Numbered from the stretch's first letter, positions 1 to 8,495 are shown. The stretch is DNA of 12,964 nt from Echinostoma caproni (GCA_900618425.1 UZAN01039602.1:117598-130561); one strand, 5' to 3'. Notes: a model not told the origin generated them from the letters alone. Program-made: numbers and translations.

Positions 1-1598
1 CACCGGAAAAAGTTGTTTAGCTTCAACGTAGAACGCTGAAGGCTGACTGAGCTTAGTCTACCGATAGTTGCGTCGTATGCCCTCAGAGACAGTGAGAGTA
101 AGGCAGTTAGATCACTTTTTCAATACACTTTCTGGCAGTATCTTTGAAACACTGGGGCAGTTTCATTCACCGTATCAAGACCGTAGGAAGACAACTGTCG
201 CGAGATGTTAACGTTTCGTTTTATCTCCCCAACTTCTGACGTAAAAGAAACTGGGTACATATTTAGAGCAATGGGTTGGTAAATCTTGGTTAACGGCAGT
301 GTACTGATGAAGTCTAGTAAAATTGAAGACAGGCAGTCATTTCCGTGGTAAGTGAACTAATTACATCTATACAGCTTGGGTTCACAAAGTGGGACGGTTG
401 GATCTGATTGTCAGTGTCACACTAATTACCATGAGCTGGGTATTGCGGTTTCGTATGTCACACAAGTCCCGTAAAGCCCCCTGGATGAGGACCCCGAGAT
501 GATGGTCACCGGTCGTTAGAGACACTGAGCCAAATGGCTGGGTGTCGCAAACAGTTTCCTTCGTGCATCTATTCATTATTCTTTCAACTCCAGTATATAT
601 CAATCCTTCATCTTCACTTTGAGTTTGTTCTCCATATTCTAATCTTCATTCTGCTCATTTATCTAAATGATTGTGGAAAATGAATCTGAAACTACGTAAT
701 GAGGATTTGAAAGATCAGGCGGGACCATTTATGAGTTCAAAGCAATGAGGTGTTCTGCAACAGGCAATCACGGGTTCAATGTGATCGTCTGACTATCGGG
801 TGTGAGTTGCGTCATAGACTGCACCAACCCCATTGGGATGTGTTCGATCATTCGCTGCGATAATAAATGGTTGGTTCTGCTTATGTTTGCGTCACTGCAA
901 CTGAATATGCATTGGTAGAAGCTTGTTTGCTACGGATATCACTAAATATTCCTGGGTCACCTTTTTGTAGCAACGTTTTCTTTGAGAATTTTTCTTCACT
1001 TAGTGTTTTTGGGGCACAAATGTGTCTCTTTCGATGAAACAGAGATTTTCAAGTCCGATTCTCTAAACCCCTGACGTGAAGTTAGAGAATTATGGATACT
1101 AACCCCTCGATGCGTGGAACCTTGCAACGTACCATTTAAGTTATTATTAATTCTGTTTTAAAATATTCATGCTCTCCTACAATATAACTATCCCTGTATC
1201 CCTGTGTTGGTTGAATAAGTTGTATGGTGGAGGATTTTGTTCAATAATTCCCATAGATACATTCACCGGAATAGGATCTTAGAGTATTCGCCAACCATTA
1301 TGTTAGTTTGTGATACACCTATTACCGAATACGATAAATTGGTCTGGGAGTATTTCCGGCTGTGAGTGAGCAAGCGATCAAAATCTCACGTGATTAAAGC
1401 TGAGAACCGTTGTTTTAGGATGTTGATGATAATGATGATGATGAAGCTGGTTCCCCTAAGCTGTCATTTCACGAGCGAAAGAAAACAAATGTGGTGAGAT
1501 GTTGACACTTGGTCTAATCTCCCCGATCGTTCATGTTTTTATCATCAAATGAGTCACTGAAGTAACTGCTCTTTATAAGGCTTCTCCATTTCCAACAG
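1..1598. other. no gene recognised; left flank
   Basis: Apart from the simple repeat listed separately, I see nothing firm here. A 73-codon open frame runs on the minus strand from 603 to 382 through a locally GC-richer patch. It has no recognisable domain, so it is not called. A GTAAGT donor-like hexamer lies at about 349, but the open frame before it is short and lacks a good acceptor. No tRNA-like box pair was found. Confidence 0.5.
1419..1445. repeat. GAT/TGA trinucleotide microsatellite
   Basis: This is an imperfect run of GAT units with one TTG and one ATA interruption. It is an ordinary simple sequence repeat and is not in a convincing reading frame. Confidence 0.75.
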
Positions 1599-1648
1599 TT
1601 CCCACATGGCTTCTCAAAGATGAAACAACAAAATGGAAAAGATTCGAA
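1599..1648 (+). CDS. candidate internal exon, unknown protein
   Basis: This is the segment with the best two-sided splice signals on the plus strand. It follows a long pyrimidine-rich tract ending in CCAACAG, and it is followed by GTATGTAT, a good donor. With two bases completing an earlier codon, the third frame reads PTWLLKDETTKWKRFE, a charged and aromatic-rich peptide of the kind seen in folded domains. The first frame is also open, and the second is closed by TGA. The outgoing phase in the preferred frame is 0, which matches the incoming phase of the segment at 2306. At 50 bases it is far too short to name a family, and chance is a serious alternative. Confidence 0.27.
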
Positions 1649-2305
1649 GTATGTATACTTTTTTTATTACACAGAATCATTTGTATCATTTACCAGCAAG
1701 AGGAAGTGACGATTAGTTTCAGTAAAACATTCTATTGTTGGCTTGCGGTTTGTAATCAGGTCAGCAGTTCATCGAGAATATACTGCTAAAGTGTTATGTA
1801 CTAAACAGACACCACTCGTACAGATTGGAACACTCGAGCAATTTCGGTGATGGCTTAAACTAAGATTACTTTAAATGAGCTTCATGAGTAAAGGCATGGT
1901 GTATACATCAATTGTAGCTATGGATTATTTTTTTCACTTCAATCCAACGGTTGCTTACAAAATGGAAAAAAGAGATTTTCATTTAGATGCACACTATTCA
2001 TGACAAATTGGTTACATGGTCAGAGTGGCACCTGCAGTTTATTGTTGTTTGTTCCCAGTCGCACGGGGTAACAGAATGAGCGCTGCCACTAAAGACTGTA
2101 AATAGACAACAAGAGAACGTGTGCTTCGTTCCGTTTACGTATGGGAAGACACTTTTGGCTAGAAAAAAAAACACGAATAAAGCGTCGGACAACCAATGAA
2201 TGTGCTACAAAAGTTGTCAAAGTTCGTTAACTTTTTACAAATCGACTTTCAAATGTAATTTGATGTCTGAAAACTGGATTGATCAGGAATGTTTGTCTTT
2301 GGTAG
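1649..2305. other. no gene recognised; possible intron
   Basis: The stretch is AT-rich. A 64-codon minus-strand open frame (2192-1998) looks incidental: it has a phenylalanine run templated by poly-A and no recognisable motif. If the segments at 1599 and 2306 are exons of one gene, this stretch is the intron between them. Confidence 0.4.
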
Positions 2306-2422
2306 AGGAAATTAGCAGCCCGCCATGCCATCTTCTCTCAAATGTTATCGCGACAAGTGACAACGGATACATTTCCGTTTCTGCGTCTAGATAACGGGCA
2401 AATGGATGTTATATTATCAAAG
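2306..2422 (+). CDS. candidate exon with BTB/POZ-like motif
   Basis: This is a 39-codon open frame in phase 0 at both ends. It is preceded by a T-rich tract ending GGTAG and followed by AAG|GTAAAC, a reasonable donor. The peptide begins RKLAARHAIFSQML, which resembles the BTB/POZ stretch in which a histidine-lysine pair is followed by a hydrophobic LAARS-x-x-F-x-x-M pattern. Later it reads FPFLRLDNGQMDVILSK, which could align with the strand and helix that follow in that fold. BTB domains mediate dimerisation and often recruit cullin-3. The LAAR motif is short, the spacing before it is two residues tight, and the rest of the domain (roughly 60-80 residues) is not seen nearby. An overlapping open frame at 2200-2394 reads through the same bases in another phase and is taken as a shadow. 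Confidence 0.3.
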
Positions 2423-3438
2423 GTAAACAAAACCATTTTGTTCTCCCCGATCTCAACATTTCGCTTGAAATATCATCAAAATAATAAAAAAATATATATC
2501 TTTGTGATGAAATGAAGGGTTGGTAAAAGTTGCACAATTGTTGATCTTGAGAAAGAGAACCAGAACTGTAAGCAGATATGCAGCTATCAAGTGTCAGGAT
2601 GAAACTTTAATCAAGCTCGGGATGGAAAATTGTTTCATACTGATAGATAAATGAATACCAAGGTGGCCGAATGTCAACGAGCTGGACTAAGAACCAAGGA
2701 CAAGTGCAAAACTTCACGGAATTTTTTGGAAGTAATTAATAACAGTGACTTCAATTAACTTGAAACAAATGCAATCTATTACTTAACTGATGATGGAGTG
2801 CAGTTGATGGCTTTCATATAAACGTATTTCATTATTCTCCACACTGTTTTCTATCTATTCTCTGTTAGTCTGGTTGTATTTATGCTTACAGACTCCCGTT
2901 TGTCCTGCACTTTTAACACGATCAGGTCACAGGATATTAGCCTCATCGGCAAAATTCCGTACGTCAGGACAGATGGCTATTTGGAAAAAGAGTTTGCGAA
3001 TATAAGAAAATCAGCCAAGTGTGCGAACAAATGAGTTCTTGTAGCCGGACTTTGCCACTAGCGAATGATGTTTTACACATGCGTGTCACGTGAATTTGGG
3101 GTTGTAAGTTCAACATTTCATTTTTGAATAATAAAACGTAACACATTCAAAGTGTCACGACCTTGTCAAAAAAGCCTTTTTAATTTACGGAAAATTCCTC
3201 TCGTGGATTACTGCCGTCTATATATAAACAGATTGTTTACGTTTACCGACTTATGCTCCGGTTTTCTTTCATCATCAGATTTTTCTCATGAAAAAGCAAT
3301 GACCATTTGTAATACACACATCACTGCGTGCCATGACCAGATAGAGCCATGTGTCTCCTACATCTTCTACTTCGCCCTACTCTCAGAAGGTTTACCTTAG
3401 CTGTTTTGATTAACTTTACTCTACCTTTCGGGACAGAT
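2423..3438. other. no gene recognised
   Basis: AT-rich DNA including an A/T run near 2481-2500. Open frames at 3146-2964 (minus) and 3152-3400 (plus) have no recognised motif, no strong splice context and atypical composition. I treat them as chance. Confidence 0.45.
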
Positions 3439-3628
3439 AGCTTACATACTAACTGGTGGATGTCATATGTCTCTGTAAGTTGAATGGGTAATTCGAACGT
3501 GACTAGATCGGTGCTATCGGTGTGGCCCCGTATCTCAGCTGGTAGAGCGTGCGCGTACATAGCTTAGGTGACGTACACGTAAGGGTCCGAATCCCACCGA
3601 GGTTACTGAACTTTTCACAATCGCTATA
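3439..3628 (+). repeat. tRNA-related SINE-like element, copy 1
   Basis: About 190 bases align with a minus-strand copy at 4281-4452, and the last 43 align with a third fragment at 4465-4512. The tRNA-like part is 3524-3605. Its 5' acceptor strand GGCCCCG pairs with CGAGGTT at 6 of 7 positions, counting two G-U pairs. The D-arm box is TATCTCAGCTGGTAGAGC, close to the pol III A box, with T where most tRNAs have G. The T-loop region GGGTCCGAATCCC is one base from the B-box core. The 82-base length suggests a long variable arm of the Leu/Ser type. Roughly 85 bases upstream of the tRNA part are also conserved between copies. The degraded pairing in the T stem argues for a repeat and not a working tRNA gene. 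Confidence 0.72.
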
Positions 3629-3914
3629 CGAAATTTGCTTTGTCTGGTTAGTATTTTTCATTTCTCGATTACATAAATGACTGAAGAAGGAATCAAAACC
3701 AGGCAGCAAAATGGGACTTTATTCTTTACTGTGTGGGCTCAGAACTGAAATACACTCTGCAGGAAATCAACTTGAAGGGTCGGTAACGGAATTCTATTTG
3801 CCTGTCACTCCTTTTGAGTGACTTCTTCCGCCGCTCTTCAGAGTGCCAAGTACACTAACAATCAACCAACAGAGGGAATCGATAGATAACAGTCGTTGTA
3901 TCTCGTGGACATAA
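3629..3914. other. no gene recognised; spacer between repeats
   Basis: Nothing beyond short open frames. The minus-strand open frames at 3560-3321 and 3709-3503 run across the tRNA-like repeat and are its shadows. Confidence 0.5.
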
Positions 3915-4109
3915 GAATCTAGATATTGGTATCTTTCGTACAACACATCTGTTTGCAAGATGATTTACCACCAGCAATCGTTCGAAACAATTTGCCAACG
4001 GAAAACGGGATGGAATAAATTACGCCCAAAACAGTATAGTCGATTGCATACCAAAGTGAAGCGCTCCTCATTCATCTTCGCGGGTAAGTTCATCATTACG
4101 AACGAAAGG
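3915..4109 (+). CDS. doubtful open frame with a strong donor site
   Basis: A stop-to-stop frame includes an ATG at 3960 and reads into CGCGG|GTAAGT at about 4082, a near-perfect donor. The peptide up to the donor is basic and has no motif I recognise. The upstream acceptor is weak (AATCTAG without a good pyrimidine tract), and no strong start context is seen. It lies between the two inverted tRNA-like repeats. It could be a small exon or chance; I lean to chance. Confidence 0.17.
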
Positions 4110-4280
4110 TAAATGAAATTAGGCAAACTTCAGCTTGGGCTTGGCCTCACTGTGGAGAGTAATGAATGACATAGGGCGTCAGAATAATAGGACAGTTAGG
4201 AACTTTGATTATGTGAACTAAGAAATACGAAATAATTCACGTGGTTTTCTTGGGAGATTGAAGTATTATATTGACATTAA

Positions 4281-4452
4281 GAAAAGTTCAGTAGCCTAGG
4301 TGAGACTCGAACCCACGCATGGACGCCTCCTACGCTTTTGTGCAGCGCATGCTTTACTAGCTGAGCTACGGGGCCACACCGGTAGCACTGATCTGGTCAC
4401 ATTTGAATCACCCATCCAGTTTACATAGGCATATGGCATCCACTAGTAAGCT
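4281..4452 (-). repeat. tRNA-related SINE-like element, copy 2 (inverted)
   Basis: This is the reverse-strand counterpart of the 3439-3628 element. The tRNA-like part is 4292-4375. On the minus strand it shows TAGCTCAGCTAGTAAAGC as the A-box/D-arm and GGGTTCGAGTCTC as the B box. The T stem GTGGG/CTCAC pairs fully when one G-U pair is allowed. An anticodon-like stem GCGCT/AGCGT encloses a 7-base loop GCACAAA. A GGA/TCC mini-stem sits in the long variable region. The loop has C at the position normally occupied by the invariant U33, and two acceptor-stem positions mismatch. It is therefore a decayed, probably transposed copy and not a functional tRNA. Confidence 0.73.
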
Positions 4453-4464
4453 GACTGCGTTGCG

Positions 4465-4512
4465 TCAGTTCGAATTCCATCGAGGCTGCTGAACTTGTCA
4501 CAATCTCTACAT
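4465..4512 (+). repeat. truncated tail of the same SINE-like element, copy 3
   Basis: Aligning at CGAAT, 35 of 43 bases match the T-arm, acceptor and tail of copy 1, including CTGAACTT and TCACAATC. Only the 3' portion is present. It abuts the 5' end of copy 2 with about a dozen bases between them, so the two are arranged back to back. This suggests either insertion of one copy into another or a rearrangement. Confidence 0.6.
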
Positions 4513-4882
4513 AAAACTTCAATATAAACTGTTGAAAATAATCCATCCGAGAAAGTGATACACATTACATCGTGAACTCGGGTTTGACTCGATAAGACTC
4601 AACTTCAGATTTGGTTGGACCTTCAACTCATTATTTTAGAAATACTAACTCTCTTGTGTATCAGTAATGTGTGTAGGCATTCGGACACAATCTCTCTCAA
4701 AAGATGATTGTTCATTTTTAGACAGTGGACGGTTCTTTTATAAGTAGTTTTTACTGCAGTATCGGGATTTAAGGACCGTATTGTCTGGGTTTCATGAATG
4801 AAAAATAGAATGATCAAATCATCTGATAGGTTGCAATTTTGTTAATTGAACTAGCCACATTCCCATATTTTCAAAGTTACAG
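4513..4882. other. no gene recognised
   Basis: AT-rich stretch. A 64-codon minus-strand open frame at 4817-4623 shows no motif and no splice context. The last 25 bases form a pyrimidine-leaning tract ending TTACAG that could act as a splice acceptor for the next segment. Confidence 0.45.
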
Positions 4883-4960
4883 ACCTTTTGCGTGAATGAT
4901 AATTCAAACATTTTGCAAGTATTTGATCGGAAAGAGTGGGCGTACGTTGCTCACAGTTAA
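4883..4960 (+). CDS. doubtful exon-like open frame
   Basis: It follows a tract ending CAAAGTTACAG, a fair acceptor, and reads TFCVNDNSNILQVFDRKE and then WAYVAHS before TAA. The spacing of an asparagine-rich turn, LQVFD and a tryptophan is loosely like a kelch repeat blade, but one partial blade is no proof. A possible donor GTACGT follows TGGGC at about 4941. A second frame through the same region (4896-5084, ending VFVLFAY) is also open, so the reading frame is undecided. Confidence 0.18.
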   Translation, partial: TFCVNDNSNILQVFDRKEWAYVAHS

Positions 4961-5090
4961 CAATCCAACTTGCACGCTCTGTTTTGATACCCCGGGTGCA
5001 AATGTTTTTTCTCGATTGAGTCAAGCATGGATTATCCCAATACCTAGATTTGAACAGACAGTGTTTGTTCTCTTTGCGTACTAAACACAC

Positions 5091-6066
5091 TTTGTCTGGC
5101 CCATCACCTTTCTGTGCTTTCTGTCAACACAATGCGCGCGAACAAGTCAATCACGGCACTTCCTGTGCAGCAAATGGTTCACGGAATCAGAACGAAGGCA
5201 AGTTTGTTAGTGAGAAATGAGATGTAGATGATGTGGCGCCAACTCAGTGGATTGGAAAAGGGTTGATCTTCTGGATGAAGATGAAGAAACTTTCAACATA
5301 TGCTTCTCTATTGCAAGTGATGGTCTGAAACTAGCCTACCAGAGGAACACATCTTAAGCTTAGCAAATAACAACAGATAGGTACTGAGTAACCGTTGCAT
5401 CTGCATGAATAACTGGAGAATCACCACAATGAGATCAGTGATTGACCGATTAAAATTTTGACACATAAATGAAACGATTGAAATTCAATTTATTCTGATA
5501 AGTGAACTTTTCACCGTCGGTCCGACCCGAAACTCTTTAATAACAAAACGGGATGATTAGGTGATTGTGACATCCATTTCATGTATCAATAAAGTTTGAT
5601 ATTCCTTGGTAAGTAATAATAATGTTTTACGAGTTGTTCGCATAATAAAGTGATTCAAACTGAGGAAATTTGAGCGAAACCATTTATTTGTGAATTTGGT
5701 TGTGCGTTGAAGATTCCTTATAGATACTGATCATTTCCCGTATTGATTGGGTATTGATTCCTGACTGCACAATGTTTCAAATTTCGGCAAACACGCGTGA
5801 TGCTTTGGATTATTGCAAATATGTCAGCATACGCTTTGCTCCTCTAAACAGTTCTGTATAAGATTCGAGTTTAGTTATCAGACTTCAACGAACTTAACCT
5901 GCTGAAAAAGGATTCATCCATAAGTGTGACATAACTCGGATCGAACTCAACCCGGTCTATTGTTATAAGTTACTTCAACTTCATAACCTTATGATCGGTC
6001 AATTAAGGTTACATGCCCATGCAGTAAGATGGAGCTGAAACAGTTTCTTATGTTTCTACTGCTTAA
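5091..6066. other. no gene recognised
   Basis: No open frame of note and no tRNA-like boxes. A 9-base direct repeat (GTATTGATT twice within 20 bases, near 5740-5760) is the only local structure. GTAAGT at about 5610 has no adequate open frame ahead of it. Confidence 0.5.
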
Positions 6067-6222
6067 AACGCGATTGGAACTCCAGGTCTAAATTGCCGTA
6101 GTACGAGGATGGGTAATTCTCGGTTTTCGTGCACGAACAGTGGTCCTGTTACCTCGAAGGCAAAGGCTGTTCAAGACTGTTCTGAAGAGGATATCTGAAC
6201 AGATTAAACTTAGTGATTCTGA
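6067..6222. other. locus open on both strands, coding status unclear
   Basis: On the plus strand a 43-codon frame runs 6067-6198 and contains an ATG at 6109 in a favourable context (A at -3, G at +4). It begins MGNSRFSC, an N-terminus that could accept a myristate if translated. On the minus strand a 44-codon frame from 6222 to 6091 is in the same codon register and is arginine-rich near its end. Because both frames share codon boundaries, one may simply mirror the other. No splice donor suits the plus frame. Confidence 0.2.
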
Positions 6223-6293
6223 TCACTCCCTGCAGTAGCAATCACAACATCCGAGAGGTTCTGAAGCTGAAATTCAAGTTAAATATCACTTAC

Positions 6294-6365
6294 CAATGCG
6301 CTACCCGACGGGTGAAATCTAGCTTGGAGCTTCGGGAATGCACCACGGACAGGGTGAACGATTGA
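6294..6365 (-). CDS. candidate internal exon, unknown protein
   Basis: This segment has strong splice signals at both ends. On the minus strand it follows TGTCATCCTTACTCACAG and is followed by ATTG|GTAAGTG, a consensus donor. It is 72 bases and GC-richer than its surroundings. Two frames are open. One reads SIVHPVRGAFPKLQARF in phase 0. The other reads QSFTLSVVHSRSSKLDF after a single base that completes a codon. The second fits the outgoing phase of the candidate exon at 7329-7387. No family is recognised. Chance remains possible, since a 72-base open stretch is common. Confidence 0.3.
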
Positions 6366-7328
6366 CTGTGAGTAAGGATGACAGCTTATAGATGGTCAGT
6401 TAAAGCCAATGATAGCTAATCCATAAAACCACTAAGAAGTATTTGTGAGTTGACAATAAAAGAAGACGATTCGTAGCAAGAAGCACAGCGTGTGCGGAAA
6501 GGAAGTGAATAGAAGTAATCGAGCGTTTGTGCACGGGGCCATTGAGGATCGAAGGGTGTAAGGGCCGAGGGAGGTCGTAGGTGGGCTGGTCGGTGTAATC
6601 TCAGCTCAGTGAGCAGCGATTGCTTATGGATAAGGGATCTTGCCTAACGCAGTTCATTTTGCTACATGGTGGCAAACGGGGCAGGTAATGCAAATGAAGA
6701 TGAACAAACGTCGGACAACGATCGGGCATAGGAAGCTTCCTGGGGCTGTGAATTCATACATATTCGGTATAAATGTATATCATCGGGTTTGCTGTATCGT
6801 CTGTGTTAGTCTTGATAGACGGCTTCTACAGCTGTCTAGTTGTTCAGTGCGTAGTATGCTTGCTTTCTACGTTTGAGGTTTTGGGGCTCGATCCACAGTT
6901 GAGTGGATAAATCCCCAATGCTGATGAAACCCAATCAGGATCAATAATGATACAAGATTTGAATCAATTAATTACATTCCCTCTTTTTTCCTAGTAAATC
7001 ATTTTCTGTTACTAATCATATATTTATAGTGTTATAATGGCATGATTAAGGTACACTGAAAACGAGTTTGTTTGCGAATTTATGTTCTCATTATGAAATC
7101 CGTAGGACTAGTTAAGCATCTCACCAAATCAAAATCCACTTTGTTTCATTAGAATGATGCAATAGGTGTGTTTTATTTTGACGTGAAAGATACAAGAAAT
7201 CACTGTTTGAAAAACGTGTTGCTTTTTTAATACCCTCTTTCTGTACAATGGTTACAACTACGTTTGCCCGTGAATTGTATCACAATTTTTAGTCAAACAA
7301 CTTTTCTTCCAATACAGACAGTATTTAC
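6366..7328. other. no gene recognised; G-rich patch and possible intron
   Basis: Contains the G-rich tract listed separately and a 78-codon plus-strand open frame (6640-6876) that starts at TTG and has no motif. Near 6840-6895 a degenerate A-box-like string and GGGCTCGATCC could be a very decayed tRNA-like repeat, but the stems do not pair well. If the flanking minus-strand exons are real, this is their intron. Confidence 0.4.
6535..6585 (+). other. G-rich tract, possible G-quadruplex
   Basis: A GGGG run at 6535 is followed by four GGG runs between 6554 and 6585, with loops of 5, 4 and 11 bases and extra GG pairs between them. This fits a relaxed quadruplex pattern and stands out in AT-rich surroundings. 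No function can be assigned. Confidence 0.35.
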
Positions 7329-7387
7329 GCCTCGATCATTTCTGCCAAAAAGCAGATAATAAGAGAGTCAACCGAGCGAAAAATGGT
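7329..7387 (-). CDS. candidate internal exon, unknown protein
   Basis: On the minus strand this follows a long pyrimidine-rich tract ending TTGTTCACTTCAG, among the best acceptors in the window. It is followed by GAGGC|GTAAAT, a moderate donor. Only one frame is open; it reads TIFRSVDSLIICFLAEMIEA, an amphipathic, helix-like peptide. It enters in phase 0 and leaves two bases of a codon. A second strong acceptor (TTTTTGGCAG) lies inside it, so an alternative shorter exon is possible. I recognise no family. Confidence 0.3.
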
Positions 7388-7678
7388 CTGAAGTGAACAA
7401 AACTAGAGAAAGACAGCAACACTTTGGGTTGAATGAATTAAGTACCACAATTTTCACGTGAATGCGTGCATTTGTGTGAGCTCAGTGAAGCATGACTCCT
7501 ATGCCATGCAAAACCGCCTGTCCTTCAAACATCATATACTTGAGAATCAATATAATTTGGGGTAAAACATCCGGAAACCGTGCCCTCCACTGTTTGCATA
7601 AACCAAAACCAAGTAAAAGAGATCAGAAGTAACAATTCTTTAACACGAACAAACAAGTGTATGCGCTCAAGTGCGCAT

Positions 7679-7706
7679 CCACCCACCCACCCAAACACAC
7701 ACACAT
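7679..7706. repeat. ACCC and CA microsatellite
   Basis: About four CCCA units are followed directly by a short CA run. This is an ordinary compound simple repeat. Confidence 0.8.
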
Positions 7707-8098
7707 ATGCAGCCATCCAAAGTGTCTTGCCCACTTTGTTCACCTCTAGCACTCCAGGTTTTTTCATTCCTTTTTTGACATGGTCCAATAGAATGTCACA
7801 TCGGGTTGAACTAGAGTTGGGGCTATATAGCGTCTGTCATATTTAGTCATATGAGGTTGACATTGAACAGGTGGTTGGATAAATATAAGTGACACCACCC
7901 TAACCATAATTCAAATGGACAAATAGAAGTACACTGAAGTCGAATGTGATTTCCGTAGTGTTTACTATTATTGACAATAAATCTTCCAAAAATTCTTCCT
8001 GCGTTTATTTTTATGTGAAAGATAATACTTTCCTCGTTTTGCGTTTCTCAAGCCCAGGCACAGCCTGAGGGAACGGATGTCGGTAGACGGAAAAGCAC

Positions 8099-8099
8099 N
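8099..8099. other. ambiguous base (N)
   Basis: A single undetermined base in AGCACNC indicates an unresolved call in a draft assembly. It lies outside every candidate exon. Confidence 0.95.
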
Positions 8100-8123
8100 C
8101 TTAAAATTCACGATGAAATTGGC

Positions 8124-8140
8124 CACACACACACACACAC
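8124..8140. repeat. CA dinucleotide microsatellite
   Basis: Seventeen bases of perfect alternating CA. Confidence 0.9.
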
Positions 8141-8183
8141 TGATCTGCGTTCATTTTCCAGCAAATTGTCAAGCTATACTCAC

Positions 8184-8264
8184 TGACCATTCGGAGTGAA
8201 CTGCAAACACCGTCCCCAATTCAGAGCACAAATGGACAAAAACGCGTTTGGGATCACGTGTTTG
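8184..8264 (-). CDS. candidate exon, unknown protein
   Basis: A 27-codon minus-strand frame ends at GGTCA|GTGAGT, a consensus donor, in phase 0. It reads QTRDPKRVFVHLCSELGTV and then FAVHSEWS, which is protein-like in composition. The left boundary is weak: the nearest AG is in GTGATTAG, without a pyrimidine tract, so the true start may differ. Its outgoing phase 0 matches the incoming phase of the candidate at 7329-7387. No family is recognised. Confidence 0.27.
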
Positions 8265-8495
8265 CTAATCACTCGCTCTTCTCAGAACACACGTATCAAT
8301 CTGAGATTCTATCAGTACACCTGAATGCGTAAGCAGTATTAACTGCCTCCAGAAGGTTCACATTGGAGGACTCGCCTACGCGTTGACCATCATTTAGGCA
8401 ACGCTAGAAAAAGAAGGTCGTTTATGGACAATCAATGAGGAAGCCAAATGGGATGCGTGCTTGCGATTTGCTTAACGGTTTTGGCCAAATGATAA
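8265..8495. other. no gene recognised
   Basis: No open frame, repeat or splice pair of note. Confidence 0.5.

Larger units (their letters stand above)
7388..8183. other. no gene recognised; simple repeats
   Basis: Includes the ACCC/CA repeat at 7679 and the CA repeat at 8124. Open frames on both strands at 7525-7846 overlap each other across the repeat and are explained by its lack of stop codons. Confidence 0.5.

Noticed and set aside
303..335. Hammerhead-ribozyme-like CTGATGA core
   Set aside because: A CTGATGA is followed by a weak stem (GTCT/AGAC), but the required GAAA and the third stem with a cleavage triplet are missing. The other CTGATGA strings, at about 2787 and 6920 on plus and 3274 on minus, also lack GAAA in the right place.
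382..603. 73-codon minus-strand open frame
   Set aside because: No recognisable motif, no splice context, and it coincides with a GC-richer patch where stop codons are rarer.
3321..3709. Two minus-strand open frames
   Set aside because: They run antisense through the tRNA-like repeat at 3439-3628 and are explained by it.
4851..5090. 79-codon minus-strand open frame
   Set aside because: Overlaps plus-strand frames of similar quality and has no motif.
6840..6910. Third tRNA-like element
   Set aside because: GGGCTCGATCC resembles a B box and TTCAGTGCGTAGTATGC loosely resembles an A box, but the T stem pairs poorly and no acceptor stem is found.
7525..7846. Overlapping open frames on both strands
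   Set aside because: They span the ACCC/CA repeat, which lacks stop codons in most frames. The peptides are low in complexity there and show no domain.
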